From Hofstenia miamia (Eukaryota > Xenacoelomorpha > Acoela): 64,000 nucleotides of DNA. Each line of letters starts with the position of its first letter. Positions within the stretch are counted from its first letter, which is position 1. The notes beneath the pieces were generated by a model, which was not told where the DNA came from, ran no database searches, and saw only the letters and a list, made by a program, of their open reading frames with translations. The stretch covers positions 1,060,177-1,124,176 of the forward strand of contig SCFE01000100.1 of assembly GCA_004352715.1 (NCBI GenBank), given 5' to 3'. The position numbers and the translations under genes are program-made. Positions 1 to 11,932 of this stretch are shown piece after piece.

Positions 1-690
1 ATGTAATAGATATAGGTCGATAGTTTTTGGGACACTTTTGGTCGTCTTTTTTGTAAATTGGAATAATATAAGCCTGTCTCAAGAAATCGGGAAAAATATT
101 CCATTTTAAGCATTCATTAAAGATAAAATTTAAAGGTTCGGCAATATATTTCGCATTTTGGTAGTAGCCATATTGGAATTTTCGAGGGGCCGCTTGACTT
201 CTTTGATTTTAGTTTATGATTGCTTTAATTACTTCAAAATTTGTTATAAAGCGAAAACCAAATTCAGGGGTGTGGGTATTAGGATTTATTTCCTGGAATT
301 TTGCTTAAGGACCGTCATAATTACCTAGGTTTGATTTAAAATATTGGAAATTTCAAAATCGGAGACGTATTAATTTCCTTCGAGGTCTACAATTTTTTCT
401 ATGGGAGAAGATTTTGATTTGGTACAATTCGAGATTTCGTTAATCAATCTCCATTTATTCTTTTGGTTCGGTAATTTTCTATATTCATGTTTAATATACT
501 CATTGTAAGCTTTACGATTATCTATATTAGAAATATTTCTAGCTTTTTTATATAATGAATAACTTTCAGGAGTACGGGCGTTAGAAACTTTTTTTGGTTA
601 TTAATTTTTTGCAGAAATCGGAAAGCCAAGGCTTGTCATTCTTTATGTTTTTGCGAGAATGATTAGTAACAAGGATTTTTTCAGGACATA
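1..690 (-). mobile_element. LINE (non-LTR retrotransposon) fragment, start of reverse transcriptase
   Basis: Read on the minus strand, this stretch translates in broken frames into the endonuclease-RT linker and the first part of a LINE reverse transcriptase. I see KPWLSDFCKK and ARTPESYSLYKKARN in the linker, then PLNFIFNECLKWNIFPDFL, IIPIYKKDD and NYRPISIT at the low-coordinate end. The IPIYKK and NYRPIS blocks are typical of the start of RT domains in CR1/Jockey-type elements. In-frame stops and frame changes show it is not functional. The RT continues beyond position 1. It ends at a short (TTA)n run next to the assembly gap, so its relation to the LINE at 1707-3700 is unresolved. Confidence 0.75.
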
Positions 691-706
691 ATAATAATAA
701 TAATAA

Positions 707-1706
707 NNNNNNNNNNNNNNNNNNNNNNNNNNNNNNNNNNNNNNNNNNNNNNNNNNNNNNNNNNNNNNNNNNNNNNNNNNNNNNNNNNNNNNNNNNNNNN
801 NNNNNNNNNNNNNNNNNNNNNNNNNNNNNNNNNNNNNNNNNNNNNNNNNNNNNNNNNNNNNNNNNNNNNNNNNNNNNNNNNNNNNNNNNNNNNNNNNNNN
901 NNNNNNNNNNNNNNNNNNNNNNNNNNNNNNNNNNNNNNNNNNNNNNNNNNNNNNNNNNNNNNNNNNNNNNNNNNNNNNNNNNNNNNNNNNNNNNNNNNNN
1001 NNNNNNNNNNNNNNNNNNNNNNNNNNNNNNNNNNNNNNNNNNNNNNNNNNNNNNNNNNNNNNNNNNNNNNNNNNNNNNNNNNNNNNNNNNNNNNNNNNNN
1101 NNNNNNNNNNNNNNNNNNNNNNNNNNNNNNNNNNNNNNNNNNNNNNNNNNNNNNNNNNNNNNNNNNNNNNNNNNNNNNNNNNNNNNNNNNNNNNNNNNNN
1201 NNNNNNNNNNNNNNNNNNNNNNNNNNNNNNNNNNNNNNNNNNNNNNNNNNNNNNNNNNNNNNNNNNNNNNNNNNNNNNNNNNNNNNNNNNNNNNNNNNNN
1301 NNNNNNNNNNNNNNNNNNNNNNNNNNNNNNNNNNNNNNNNNNNNNNNNNNNNNNNNNNNNNNNNNNNNNNNNNNNNNNNNNNNNNNNNNNNNNNNNNNNN
1401 NNNNNNNNNNNNNNNNNNNNNNNNNNNNNNNNNNNNNNNNNNNNNNNNNNNNNNNNNNNNNNNNNNNNNNNNNNNNNNNNNNNNNNNNNNNNNNNNNNNN
1501 NNNNNNNNNNNNNNNNNNNNNNNNNNNNNNNNNNNNNNNNNNNNNNNNNNNNNNNNNNNNNNNNNNNNNNNNNNNNNNNNNNNNNNNNNNNNNNNNNNNN
1601 NNNNNNNNNNNNNNNNNNNNNNNNNNNNNNNNNNNNNNNNNNNNNNNNNNNNNNNNNNNNNNNNNNNNNNNNNNNNNNNNNNNNNNNNNNNNNNNNNNNN
1701 NNNNNN
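707..1706. other. Assembly gap, exactly 1000 N
   Basis: The round length suggests an estimated gap size. LINE coding sequence lies on both sides, so the missing sequence probably includes reverse transcriptase. Confidence 0.95.
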
Positions 1707-1770
1707 TCCAAACTCGAAAGGCGAAAGGTCGGGTTTTTTAAGCAAAGGTTTTAATAGTGAATCCTTGAGG

Positions 1771-2241
1771 TCACTCTTTTAAAGACCAGTTGATAATTTT
1801 CGTAAATATTGGAGAAACTTTGTGCAAGACGAGGTCAAGCTTAATAAATAAAGTAGGTATAAAATCAAACACAGACGAAGAAGCCTTCTTGCTGGTAATG
1901 AGAAACTCAACGTCACGTACATCAATTTCATGGAATGATGACAACAAATCACAAGGATGGCGGAGTACATTTAAGCGCTTTGGCCACATGTCACTGAGTT
2001 CAGCACAAATACGGGATACCTTATTATCGAAGAAGTCAATAAATAAATCAGGTAAAGATTGATGATTACCAGATATAACAGGATAAGAGTCATTGGAGCT
2101 TTTCCCGAATAGATGTTTAACGACATTAAAAAGCGATTTGGGATCGTTCTCCGCTTGCATTACACGATTAGTGTAGTACCTCTTTTCCTTGGCAATAGAG
2201 AGATTTAGAACTTCGCGACGAAGTTTTCTGTAATGAATCAA
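1771..2241 (-). pseudogene. LINE EN-RT linker region
   Basis: A 156-codon open frame reading MIHYRKLRREVLNLSIAKEK, then YYTNRVMQAENDPKSLFNVV and LFIDFFDNKVSRI, ending IFTKIINWSLKE. Such 'YY..K......K.LW..........F..FF..KI' patterns are the conserved spacer between endonuclease and RT in CR1-like LINEs. The frame shifts immediately afterwards into LLKKPDLSPFEF, the next conserved RT block. Confidence 0.75.
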
Positions 2242-2706
2242 ATCAGATTCACATAAGGATTTTTAGGAATTTCTTCTCTGCCTTTCTTCGTTGAGCTCTC
2301 AATTTCTTGTACTCGCCATCAAACCATGGTGATTCAGGTTTAATGATAATGTTTTTTTTTCAAAATTGGTGCAACAGAATCAGCTGTCTGATGCGTAACG
2401 AAGTTGTAATGCCTCACAAGAGAATCAAGATTATCGAATGAAAGATCAAACACAAGATTGTTAGCCAGGTTGGTAATGTCAACATTTTTCCAGTTTCTGA
2501 ACGCAATCATTTTTTAGGATGATTAGGCTTTGGCAAACGCAAGGCACATTGGACCGGGTAATGATCAGGAAATATATTTAAATAAGGTAAGTAATTCAAC
2601 TTCGCACAATGTTTTCATCCGAGCGCGATATTACTAGGTCCAACATATGACCCAGCCTATGAGTTGGGGCACAAACAAGTTGAGATAGGTTGAAAATATC
2701 GAGCAA

Positions 2707-3219
2707 TTAAGAGAATTGCAAACGCTCACTGTCATCAGGTACATCCATGTGAATATTGAAGTCGCCAACAAACAACAGCTTCTCAGGGTGATAATAGACA
2801 GAGTTACAATAATCATGGAATTCATGACGAAAATCAGCCCAGTTCAATCCATTGCTAGCGGACGGAGGAGGACGGTAAACAATGGAAATAAGAAGTCGTC
2901 TGTGCCAAAATGGAATAGAAAGCTCAGCGCATTCAAAAGTATGAAACTGGGAAACTGACCGAAAATGCACGTCAGCATATGAAATTTTATAAAATACGGC
3001 AATACCACCACCGCGACTCGGCCTTGGAAAATGTTTAAGTTTGTAGTCCTCGGGTGTTAGCAGTTTTATTACCCGTTTATCATACTCCGAGGAAACTAGC
3101 CAGGATTCAACAACACAGAGAATATCAATGTCAAACTCTAGGATAAAATCAGCTATAACGGCTGGTTTGTTGCGAACAGAACAAGGGTTAACCAGCACTA
3201 TATTCAAACTGTTATACAT
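2707..3219 (-). pseudogene. LINE APE-type endonuclease domain
   Basis: A 170-codon open frame, MYNSLNIVLVNPCSVRNK at its start, with the hallmarks of the exonuclease-endonuclease-phosphatase fold used by LINEs to nick target DNA. I see DILCVVESWL (the catalytic Glu of the ETWL-type motif), RGGGIAVFYK, the YRPPP block and the active-site motif VGDFNIH. The C-terminal part (QLVCAPTHRLGHMLDLVIS and FPDHYPV, containing the His of the SDH-type motif) is still present below 2707 but in other frames. The domain was therefore intact until fairly recently but is now interrupted. Confidence 0.85.
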
Positions 3220-3246
3220 GATGGTATTAATAGAGCTGTGGTGTAG

Positions 3247-3648
3247 TCAATTGTCAGAGAAAACTACTTCAGTGCCATTGTGGTACAACTCTAGGTCACG
3301 AATTTTCAGATCAGATCGGTTAGCACCATTGCAAATTAAGTTCCAACGTGTTTTCAGCATAGCTTTCTCGCGTTTAAGTTCATTTTCAGTTAGTAATCGA
3401 GAAACAGATATGCGCTTACTATAAGTAGATAGCTTGGAGACATTACTCATAATTTTGCGTTTATCCCAAACAGATTTAAGGGTCAAAAACAAAATACGTG
3501 GTCTGTTTGACGGCGCAGAAACTTTACCAACACGTCTAATATCCTCAATGTTAACGTCACTAACCCCCAAGTGGTTAAGGACTTCGTCAATCTGTGATTT
3601 CTCTGCGTTGAGTCGATCACTTGAGTTTGATAAACAAGGCTCAGGCAA
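3247..3648 (-). pseudogene. LINE ORF1-like protein, partial
   Basis: A 133-codon open frame that continues without a clear start. It is rich in charged residues and contains RRVGKVSAPSNRPRILFLTL followed by a basic helix (LTENELKREKAM) and a C-terminal segment ending IRDLELYHNGTEVVFSDN. The block 'R-x-G-K ... RPR-hydrophobic' followed by a charged helix is typical of nucleic-acid-binding ORF1 products of CR1/L2-like LINEs. It sits directly upstream of the endonuclease frame in the same orientation, as expected. The family assignment rests on pattern recognition only. Confidence 0.6.
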
Positions 3649-3855
3649 GCCTTTTATGCGCAGAGTCTTTTGGCATTCCAGAGTTGGGCGATCATTGGGT
3701 TGATTCCTCTAACTAAAATTTATAATGTCATCCTTCTCAAATTTCCATTAAAATTATGATATTGGAAGATTAAATAATTTTAATCTGCAATAATCCAATT
3801 CGCCTCAACTAAAAAAACATTACGTTTGTAAGGTTGTTTATCAAAAATAGTTATC

Positions 3856-4094
3856 TTAACCCTTTCGATCCGACTTTTGCACAATTAACTTTAAATCATT
3901 TAATCGGTATCTCCCACTTATTATGACACTCCTTAACTACCATAAGCAAAATTGAAAATTTTTATAATAGACACATGTGTTTTTCGACCATGGGACAAAT
4001 ATGTCCCAGTAGTATTATAAACGTTTAAAATTGATTTTAGTATTTGGAAAATGTTCTTGGGACGTATATGCCCCATTAGGACCGAAAGGGTTAA
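3856..4094. mobile_element. piggyBac-type MITE, TTAA-flanked, 231 bp
   Basis: The interior spans 3860-4090 and is flanked on both sides by TTAA (3856-3859 and 4091-4094), the piggyBac target site. Terminal inverted repeats are CCCTTTCGATCC on the left and CCCTTTCGGTCC read inward from the right (11 of 12 match). CCCTTT next to TTAA is the classic piggyBac terminus. Two 18-bp palindrome-like motifs lie inside: TGGGACAAATATGTCCCA at 3991-4008 and TGGGACGTATATGCCCCA at 4058-4075. There is no coding capacity. Confidence 0.85.
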
Positions 4095-5980
4095 TGGATC
4101 ATAAGTAAAGTATTTTTACTTTAGCCTTATGTAGATTTGTATCCTTATAAAAGGACAAATCATTTTTCAACAATTTCAAAAAAATTTTCTCCAAGTATGA
4201 TTTGAAGAGATTAACAATTTTTCTTTGAAATTCCGATTTTTTTAAAAGGAGTATAATTTTGTACGACAATGGGATCCATTACGAACTTGCACTGTTTCCA
4301 TACATTTTTGTAGGCTTCCAAAACTAATTGAAGAGTGGCATGCGCAATGTGAGTAGTTGTGGCGCTTTATTTTTTATCCCGCAGTGTTATCCAGATCCAG
4401 AATAGACATTTTTGTTAGTTCTTGAATCATAAGCATTAGAAAATTCTTTAATTTAAAAAATTTAAAAATATATCTAACTTCTACTGAGTAAGACACTAAT
4501 GAGCGAAAAATATTATTTTTTGAACGAATAAAATTTTAAATATTTACATCCATAATAAAAAGAAATGAGAAGTCAAAAATAGGCACTCACAAATCATCAG
4601 CATTTTGTAATGTACATTGAATTGTGCACCCGATCCACGTAATGTACATTGAATTGTAGTGTCAAAAATGACAACTTACAACTTCGGTAATGCACACAAT
4701 TATAGTTCATCTTTCAATTATTTCTAAAATTCCATTGTTCATAAATAATGAACTCGAACTGTGTCCCTTGTTTTCTAGTGGAAAAACATTGTCAACAAAA
4801 TACTAACACATGACTAAGAACATATGGGATTTTAGAACCAATGACAAATGCTAACAATTGAATAATAGTGACTTATAAATATCATTAGAACATTTGAATA
4901 CAAATGTATCATCAATAATTCCGATTATTTCAATATTCCCATTGCAGAAAATTCAAGAATAACTTATTTTTATGATACAGTTCAGCCAGGGAATGAATAT
5001 TGGATGATTATCACTGCTAAAACATTGAGTTCAAATTCATATAAAAAATATTTGAAAAAGATAGATGTTATGGATGGCTAATAGCCTTTATGTGTACAAA
5101 ACAATTGTCATTGTATTCATATATATTTATTTATATTTTAGGCAATTGCATTACATTCAATCGGATCAGATGATTTAAACCTAATGCTAAAAAATTACCT
5201 CTAAAAATTTAAATCCACCAGTAACCAATTTTTTTGTTGAATGCATATTTTTTTAGTTTTACTGCCAGATTCTGCTAGAACATTTTATGATAAGTATGCC
5301 CATTATTTTCATGATTTTTCTGGAATTTCTATACAATAAATGATCAAATGCTAAACATTTTCTCAAACACCATGAATGTAATTAAGAATGAGGCAATAGT
5401 GGTTAATTAATCATTGCTACTTGATTCGAATTCGTCCACTTGTGGTTCGCTTTAATCAGACTTTCGTGACTCATGACGTCTTATTTCAGCGAGACTCCTT
5501 GCGGCAAGTTTTATTGAATTCATGCTTAAATTTGGTTTCAAGCCACAGTTCCAAATCTGCCAGTACTGTTAGATAATTTATATCTCATTTGACCCTACTA
5601 CCTAAAGGTATGTTAGTTTTTATGTTTATTAAATTCAGTTGAACTATTTTCTTATGTGCCATATAGACTAGTTTGTTTATCAACTCTAACTGAATAGAAT
5701 ACTATTTTTATAAGTATATGTTATAGAAATAATGGTTTTGTGAAAAAAATGAAATTATAGTTATAGAATTTTCTAAATTATCTTAAAATAGATATATCCT
5801 TTCAATGCCTTAGCTTTCGAAATTCAAGCAATTCTGAACTCTAAAAAATAAATTCATTCGTCAATTGTGATGATATTCCTTTCTAATAAATTGCAAATGT
5901 TTATTGCTTTTGAATATTCAAATACGCTAATTTATTTCCTGTTCAGACATTGAGTTATTAGTGCTGCATTGTACTAACAA
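4095..5980. other. No gene seen
   Basis: AT-rich sequence without convincing coding potential. The only structure noted is a 19-bp direct repeat (GTAATGTACATTGAATTGT) at 4607-4625 and 4639-4657. Confidence 0.6.
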
Positions 5981-5984
5981 CAAA

Positions 5985-6365
5985 AAGCTGTCAAAAGTCG
6001 CATTGCGCCTCACCCGCAGTAAGTGGGCTCGCAACCGCACCCGCATATCTGTTAGAAAAATTCACTCGAACCCGCAACACACCCGCTATTTTTTAAATGT
6101 CGCCAGTCATTTCAAGCATTTAAGCCAAAAAATGTCAATCAATGAATTGAATTTCTATTAATTTTGTTTCATTGAATGAATGATGCCAAATATATTATAT
6201 TATATAGATTTCGTAGTATAGTTAATACTGTATTAGTTTTGTATTACACACGTAAGAAAATAAAAATATCCATCCGCACCGCACAGCAACCCGAGTGGCA
6301 TTTGAAATTCAGTACCCCACTGCACCGTATCCGTGCGAGTAAACCTACACCTGCCTCCATTTTTG
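5985..6365. repeat. Degenerate ACCCGC-type short-motif array
   Basis: Two GC-rich patches (about 5990-6090 and 6270-6360) contain many diverged copies of ACCCGC/CACCCGCA in otherwise AT-rich DNA. The open frames here are by-products of the repeat. Confidence 0.55.
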
Positions 6366-6710
6366 GTTTTTACATGACGTTCAAAATGTTTTCATATAAG
6401 CATAATAGCTAAATTTAAATATTTGTTGGAATGTGCGACAATTATGGTTAATGTCAAATCGTAACACATTTGTTTTACCAAAATATGAACTTTCTAAAAA
6501 GCAGTTGCACTCTCACTGATAAACCAGCACAACAAAACCTCGATTAACGAGATCAGTTTTATACAACAGTGGCATTAGTTCCAGATGAATTTTGCTGTTA
6601 TATATATCTATTTCATTACAGTCGCGGTCATAATAGATAGGAGACTTTGATTTTGTGCCTTTTTGCGCAGAGAACGGCCATTTATTAATCGAACAGAGTA
6701 ATCAAATGTT

Positions 6711-6713
<3 letters not shown>

Positions 6714-6746
<33 letters not shown>

Positions 6747-6919
6747 NNNNNNNNNNNNNNNNNNNNNNNNNNNNNNNNNNNNNNNNNNNNNNNNNNNNNN
6801 NNNNNNNNNNNNNNNNNNNNNNNNNNNNNNNNNNNNNNNNNNNNNNNNNNNNNNNNNNNNNNNNNNNNNNNNNNNNNNNNNNNNNNNNNNNNNNNNNNNN
6901 NNNNNNNNNNNNNNNNNNN

Positions 6920-6951
<32 letters not shown>
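6714..6951. repeat. (AT)n microsatellite interrupted by a 173-N gap
   Basis: Pure AT dinucleotides run into the gap at 6747-6919 from both sides. The gap is most likely an unresolved AT tract. Confidence 0.95.
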
Positions 6952-6955
<4 letters not shown>

Positions 6956-7589
6956 CACAAAGGTTAAAGATGCAAAAATGCATATATTCGGATGATTAAA
7001 ACTTCTGATAAATCGAAAAAGATTATTCTGTCCCAAGAAGCAGTTCGAATTGTCTGGATCCGATTGTATATGCTTGTGAATAATTAAAACGATTAAAGCT
7101 CATGTTGACTTTTCTATAAACTATAACTCATGCCTTATGGACAACGGAACCATCATCGTTAATACCTGCGCTTGGAGTAGCCTATTCTATATATTCCACA
7201 TTTGTCACTCTTTTTGGAGAACTTCATAAGATGTGCGTGCGATTTTCCTTGTACTAACAAATATTTTTCAAAGTAATTAGAATATAGAGGGCTATTTAAG
7301 TATTGTTGAACTGGCAAACCCCCTAACATTCTTACATTTTCAGTGGCAGCACTACCACATGAAATATGTAAACATGTATATTAATGAATTTATGCTTATA
7401 GACACATGCATAGCAAATTTTGTAAGTATAAAGCTATATCAAACTGAATAATGCTTACAGAACTGACATGAAAATGTGAATATTATTAAGTTTCTGTATT
7501 GGATACCAATAACAATGATGAATGATGAGATACACTTTCACTCAACAACGTCTCACTATTTAGGTTTGAAAATGTATGTGATTAAGAGT

Positions 7590-7835
7590 TGTGCAGGATC
7601 TTCTAGTATCATAGGGCCTAGTACCAAAAATCTCAATAAGATTGGAACCAGAAATGAAGGCGCTGGGATTACGGATTTCAGAATATTACCCATGATTTTT
7701 GCTAATTTTGGTCCAAACAGAAGTTATGTAATGGGACCAAAGGACAATTTACTATGAAATATTTCATGGGAATGGGACCGAATCCAATGGGAATAAATGA
7801 AATGGGGACCAAAAAATCCTGGTCCCGCAGAACTC
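7590..7835. repeat. Degenerate GGGACC/GGAACC short-motif array
   Basis: Repeated diverged copies of GGGACCAA, GGAACCAG and TGGGAAT, for example at 7730-7740 and 7790-7830. There are no coding signs beyond chance frames. Confidence 0.5.
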
Positions 7836-9192
7836 TATTGTGATTCTCACTTACGGTTTTCAAAATCACCATATGTAAATTTTCACAAAATGGCATCCAT
7901 GCATCCATGAGATGTAGAAATCATGAGGAAATTTTCTCGGTAATTAAAAATTTGGTGTTTTGTTCGGATTACTCGAAGCACCTGGTTTGAGATTATTCTA
8001 ACTCAGTCCTACAGATGAATCAGCATATTGTCTTTTGTTTGGTCATATTTATTAATAAAATATAGAAAGCAATTCAATCTATTAAGAGGTATAAGTAATT
8101 ATATAATATTGGCTAGACAAGGAAATAAAATTGTATTATTTTTATTTTAGCAGAATTTCTCACTGTGAAAAATTCAAATCACATTAACGAGGGAATTACG
8201 AATTCCAATTTCATTAAGCTAAACGTGATGTAACCTTGAATTGTTTATTCTTTATAGATACAAAAAGTTTTTGTAGAATTTGTGTAATTACTAATGGAAT
8301 GCTCAATGCTAAAGTGCTATTGCTATATTGAGTCATTAAATTTCTTAGAAATGATTTAAAACTGTGAGTAAATTCAAAAAGAGAAGCGGATGCACAAAAT
8401 TTTGAAATTTTCCAAGATTATCATTTTGCAAATTTGCATTAAAAAACAAGTCAAAAGTCTTTCATTTAATTATGTGATAAGAACTTTGTATTTTCTAAGG
8501 CTCGAACGATATTTTCATATACAGTGGTATTCAGGGGGGCTACGATGCCATGAACTCCTTGGGTTGGTCAGCCATATCGTATTTCGCCATTTTTTAATCC
8601 GCCCATCCCCTTCAAAAGCACACTCTCTATTCATTTCCTTCAGTTAAGAATACTTTATGGCAAATTTCTACCTTTCTTCTTTTTTGGGTGGGTTCAATTC
8701 GATTTTGAGTCAAAATTCTCGGTTTTGGTTTGTTTCAGTTTGTTTGAAAAAAATGAATAACAAAAAATAAATGCAGCAACAATTTTTCTACATAAAATTG
8801 CTTCGTAATGAAATAAAAGTTTAATATTAAACACGCTATAGCTCAAAATACATACTTTTTCTTAACGTTCTTTTTTGCAGGTGTCCTTATCCTTACAGTA
8901 TATTTCTTTTCTGCCTGTAACCCATGTCATAGTATTTAGTGTTCTTGTCCATTTACTAAGCTCTCTTGCTTCTTGCCTGAACTAAAATCAGGCTATAGGC
9001 CTAGTGTCTCCCTAGTTTTGCTTCTGGTCATATTCGCTTTAAATAATATTTGAAGCAGTGTCACGGCCTAGGATGAGAGATCACCAAGGATTTGTCGTAG
9101 TTTATTGAAGCATTCATTAATGGGATAAATCAATTGAATCGACGGATGCTCCAAGAAATAACCTGATACACGCACAATATCAGAATAAAACA
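7836..9192. other. No gene seen
   Basis: AT-rich non-coding sequence. A short GC-richer patch near 8523-8580 begins CAGTGGTATTCAGGGGGGC, which resembles a hAT end, but I found no partner end. Confidence 0.5.
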
Positions 9193-10192
9193 NNNNNNNN
9201 NNNNNNNNNNNNNNNNNNNNNNNNNNNNNNNNNNNNNNNNNNNNNNNNNNNNNNNNNNNNNNNNNNNNNNNNNNNNNNNNNNNNNNNNNNNNNNNNNNNN
9301 NNNNNNNNNNNNNNNNNNNNNNNNNNNNNNNNNNNNNNNNNNNNNNNNNNNNNNNNNNNNNNNNNNNNNNNNNNNNNNNNNNNNNNNNNNNNNNNNNNNN
9401 NNNNNNNNNNNNNNNNNNNNNNNNNNNNNNNNNNNNNNNNNNNNNNNNNNNNNNNNNNNNNNNNNNNNNNNNNNNNNNNNNNNNNNNNNNNNNNNNNNNN
9501 NNNNNNNNNNNNNNNNNNNNNNNNNNNNNNNNNNNNNNNNNNNNNNNNNNNNNNNNNNNNNNNNNNNNNNNNNNNNNNNNNNNNNNNNNNNNNNNNNNNN
9601 NNNNNNNNNNNNNNNNNNNNNNNNNNNNNNNNNNNNNNNNNNNNNNNNNNNNNNNNNNNNNNNNNNNNNNNNNNNNNNNNNNNNNNNNNNNNNNNNNNNN
9701 NNNNNNNNNNNNNNNNNNNNNNNNNNNNNNNNNNNNNNNNNNNNNNNNNNNNNNNNNNNNNNNNNNNNNNNNNNNNNNNNNNNNNNNNNNNNNNNNNNNN
9801 NNNNNNNNNNNNNNNNNNNNNNNNNNNNNNNNNNNNNNNNNNNNNNNNNNNNNNNNNNNNNNNNNNNNNNNNNNNNNNNNNNNNNNNNNNNNNNNNNNNN
9901 NNNNNNNNNNNNNNNNNNNNNNNNNNNNNNNNNNNNNNNNNNNNNNNNNNNNNNNNNNNNNNNNNNNNNNNNNNNNNNNNNNNNNNNNNNNNNNNNNNNN
10001 NNNNNNNNNNNNNNNNNNNNNNNNNNNNNNNNNNNNNNNNNNNNNNNNNNNNNNNNNNNNNNNNNNNNNNNNNNNNNNNNNNNNNNNNNNNNNNNNNNNN
10101 NNNNNNNNNNNNNNNNNNNNNNNNNNNNNNNNNNNNNNNNNNNNNNNNNNNNNNNNNNNNNNNNNNNNNNNNNNNNNNNNNNNNNNNNNNNN
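9193..10192. other. Assembly gap, exactly 1000 N
   Basis: Round-number gap, so its true size is probably unknown. Confidence 0.95.
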
Positions 10193-10208
10193 AATATATA
10201 CGGCATAT

Positions 10209-10233
10209 AGCACACACACATACACACACACAC
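10209..10233. repeat. (CA)n microsatellite
   Basis: About 12 CA units with one TA interruption, next to the gap. Confidence 0.9.
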
Positions 10234-11839
10234 AGTCCTTTTTGAAGTTTCAAATACGTTTTTCTTTTAAATAAATGCAGGTTGGTGTAAAACAATAAAG
10301 ACTCATATCACATGAACGCAACACAATATACGCCTACCACTGAATATAAGAACGAGATGCGTTAAACTAATTTAAAACTTCAGAGAGGTTGCAGAGTGAA
10401 CCGAATGTTAGTTGTCAATCAATCAGCTGTTTATTGATGCATTGGACCTAGATGTTCTTTGTATTGTCATCCACGTGTTAACACGTTTTGTTCGGCAATT
10501 ATAGTGTCCTAATTGCTGGTACGTTGTAATTTAGACAAGAAATAACTGTATTAATGAAATGCTTAGTTGTTGGTTTGGAGTATTTCCGTTGAGAAATATT
10601 TAGACAAGATATAATGACATACAGGAGTACAGGAGTATCCCGCTTGCATTTTTGTCTGGAGTTCCTTTAATTAAATCGGTTAGACAACACCAAGTTTGCA
10701 ACGATATTTAACTGATTGAATCTGTTTTCCTCTGAAAACAAATACAAGCGGAAAATCTGTGTTCATGTTCATGCTGAACATGAATATTTAGCTTAGAGAT
10801 CTGTGATAATCAATTGTCTGCAGGGGTAAGATTAACAGTAGGACCATATATGGCAAGTCGAGATTTTTTAAACCTTCATAATTGCCATATTTTAAATTTC
10901 GTCCATACATTGTGGACATAATGGCCATTATGAAAAATATTGTGAATAATGGTGAAATGTACGTAAGATGCATGCAGTAACAGCAATTTAATAAAGTGAT
11001 TTCAAATATTTTGCAAAATAAATGCGAAATTGCAGAATGCAGTTAAAAGACGACAATTTTGTGAAACATATAATTGGACTGATATGACAGGCAGGTCATT
11101 TGGTTGTAGAACGATTTTGAAATATTCAGAAACTTATTTTAAACACACAAAGAAAGTTTGGTTTATTTTCCAATACAACACGCTTTTTTAGGACCAAACA
11201 TTATAAATGGGAACCAATTGAATTGTTTATATTTGTTTGTAATCTACTATTGCTAATTAGAAGCTGCTTCAACTTTAGTAATTGCTTACAGTCTACTGAA
11301 GCTGCTTACTAATGTTTCGAAACATTTTTAAAGTTTTTCTTATCAAAATGTTGTTTATTTCTTTAAAACAATTTGTAAAACAAATATTAACCTATTCAAC
11401 TGTTATAAAATTATGAGATATATGATATTAATGTAAGCAATTATCTTGAAATTCAATATAAATGTTATATATGAAAAAGTAAATTTAGGGATTTTCATTA
11501 TGTCTACATTTGAATAACGTAAATGGTTCACATATATGCTTCATACCTATTCCTATTAAAATCTAATTTGCAAAGTATACATCAACATTTATTAATGAAT
11601 GCTGTTTATAAGACAGTTAATCAATATACATGATAATTAAATAATTAGAAAATCAGCTTTCCCTAGAACTAAATCATAGTTACTTATCAATAAATTGATA
11701 TTAATTCTAAATAATGTCAGAGTCTTCAATACACCTACAATAATGGACTCGATTTTGTTGTGATTCTATACACTCTTTTGCATTAGGAGTTACCATGATT
11801 TGAATGTGCTTATAATATTAAATAGTTAATTGAAGAGTG
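10234..11839. other. No gene seen
   Basis: AT-rich intergenic sequence. I see no supported coding, RNA or transposon feature. Confidence 0.55.
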
Positions 11840-11932
11840 CAGGGGCGCACCCAGCTTTTTTTCTGAGGAGGGGAACTATATATATATATTGATATATATA
11901 TATAGATATTTTTACATGCAAACTAGTTTATA

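Larger units (their letters stand above)
1707..3700 (-). mobile_element. LINE with ORF1 and APE-type endonuclease, RT lost in gap
   Basis: On the minus strand, reading from high to low coordinates, this holds an ORF1-like segment (3247-3648), an apurinic-type endonuclease (2707-3219, continuing in shifted frames to about 2590), a linker (about 2350-1771) and the first residues of RT (LLKKPDLSPFEF at about 1710-1745). The order ORF1-EN-RT is that of CR1/L2/Jockey-type non-LTR retrotransposons. Several frameshifts between blocks show a dead copy. The RT body would lie in the adjacent gap. Confidence 0.85.

Noticed and set aside
581-1745. Long open frames crossing runs of N (also at 9068-10295, 12235-13474, 43187-43888 and 45951-46424).
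   Set aside because: Their length comes from unknown bases being read as open. Only the flanking residues carry information, and these are annotated separately where meaningful.
8523-8647. CAGTGGTATTCAGGGGGGC looks like a hAT terminus, and an 85-codon frame overlaps it.
   Set aside because: No inverted partner end or target duplication found within several kilobases, and the frame has no protein signature.
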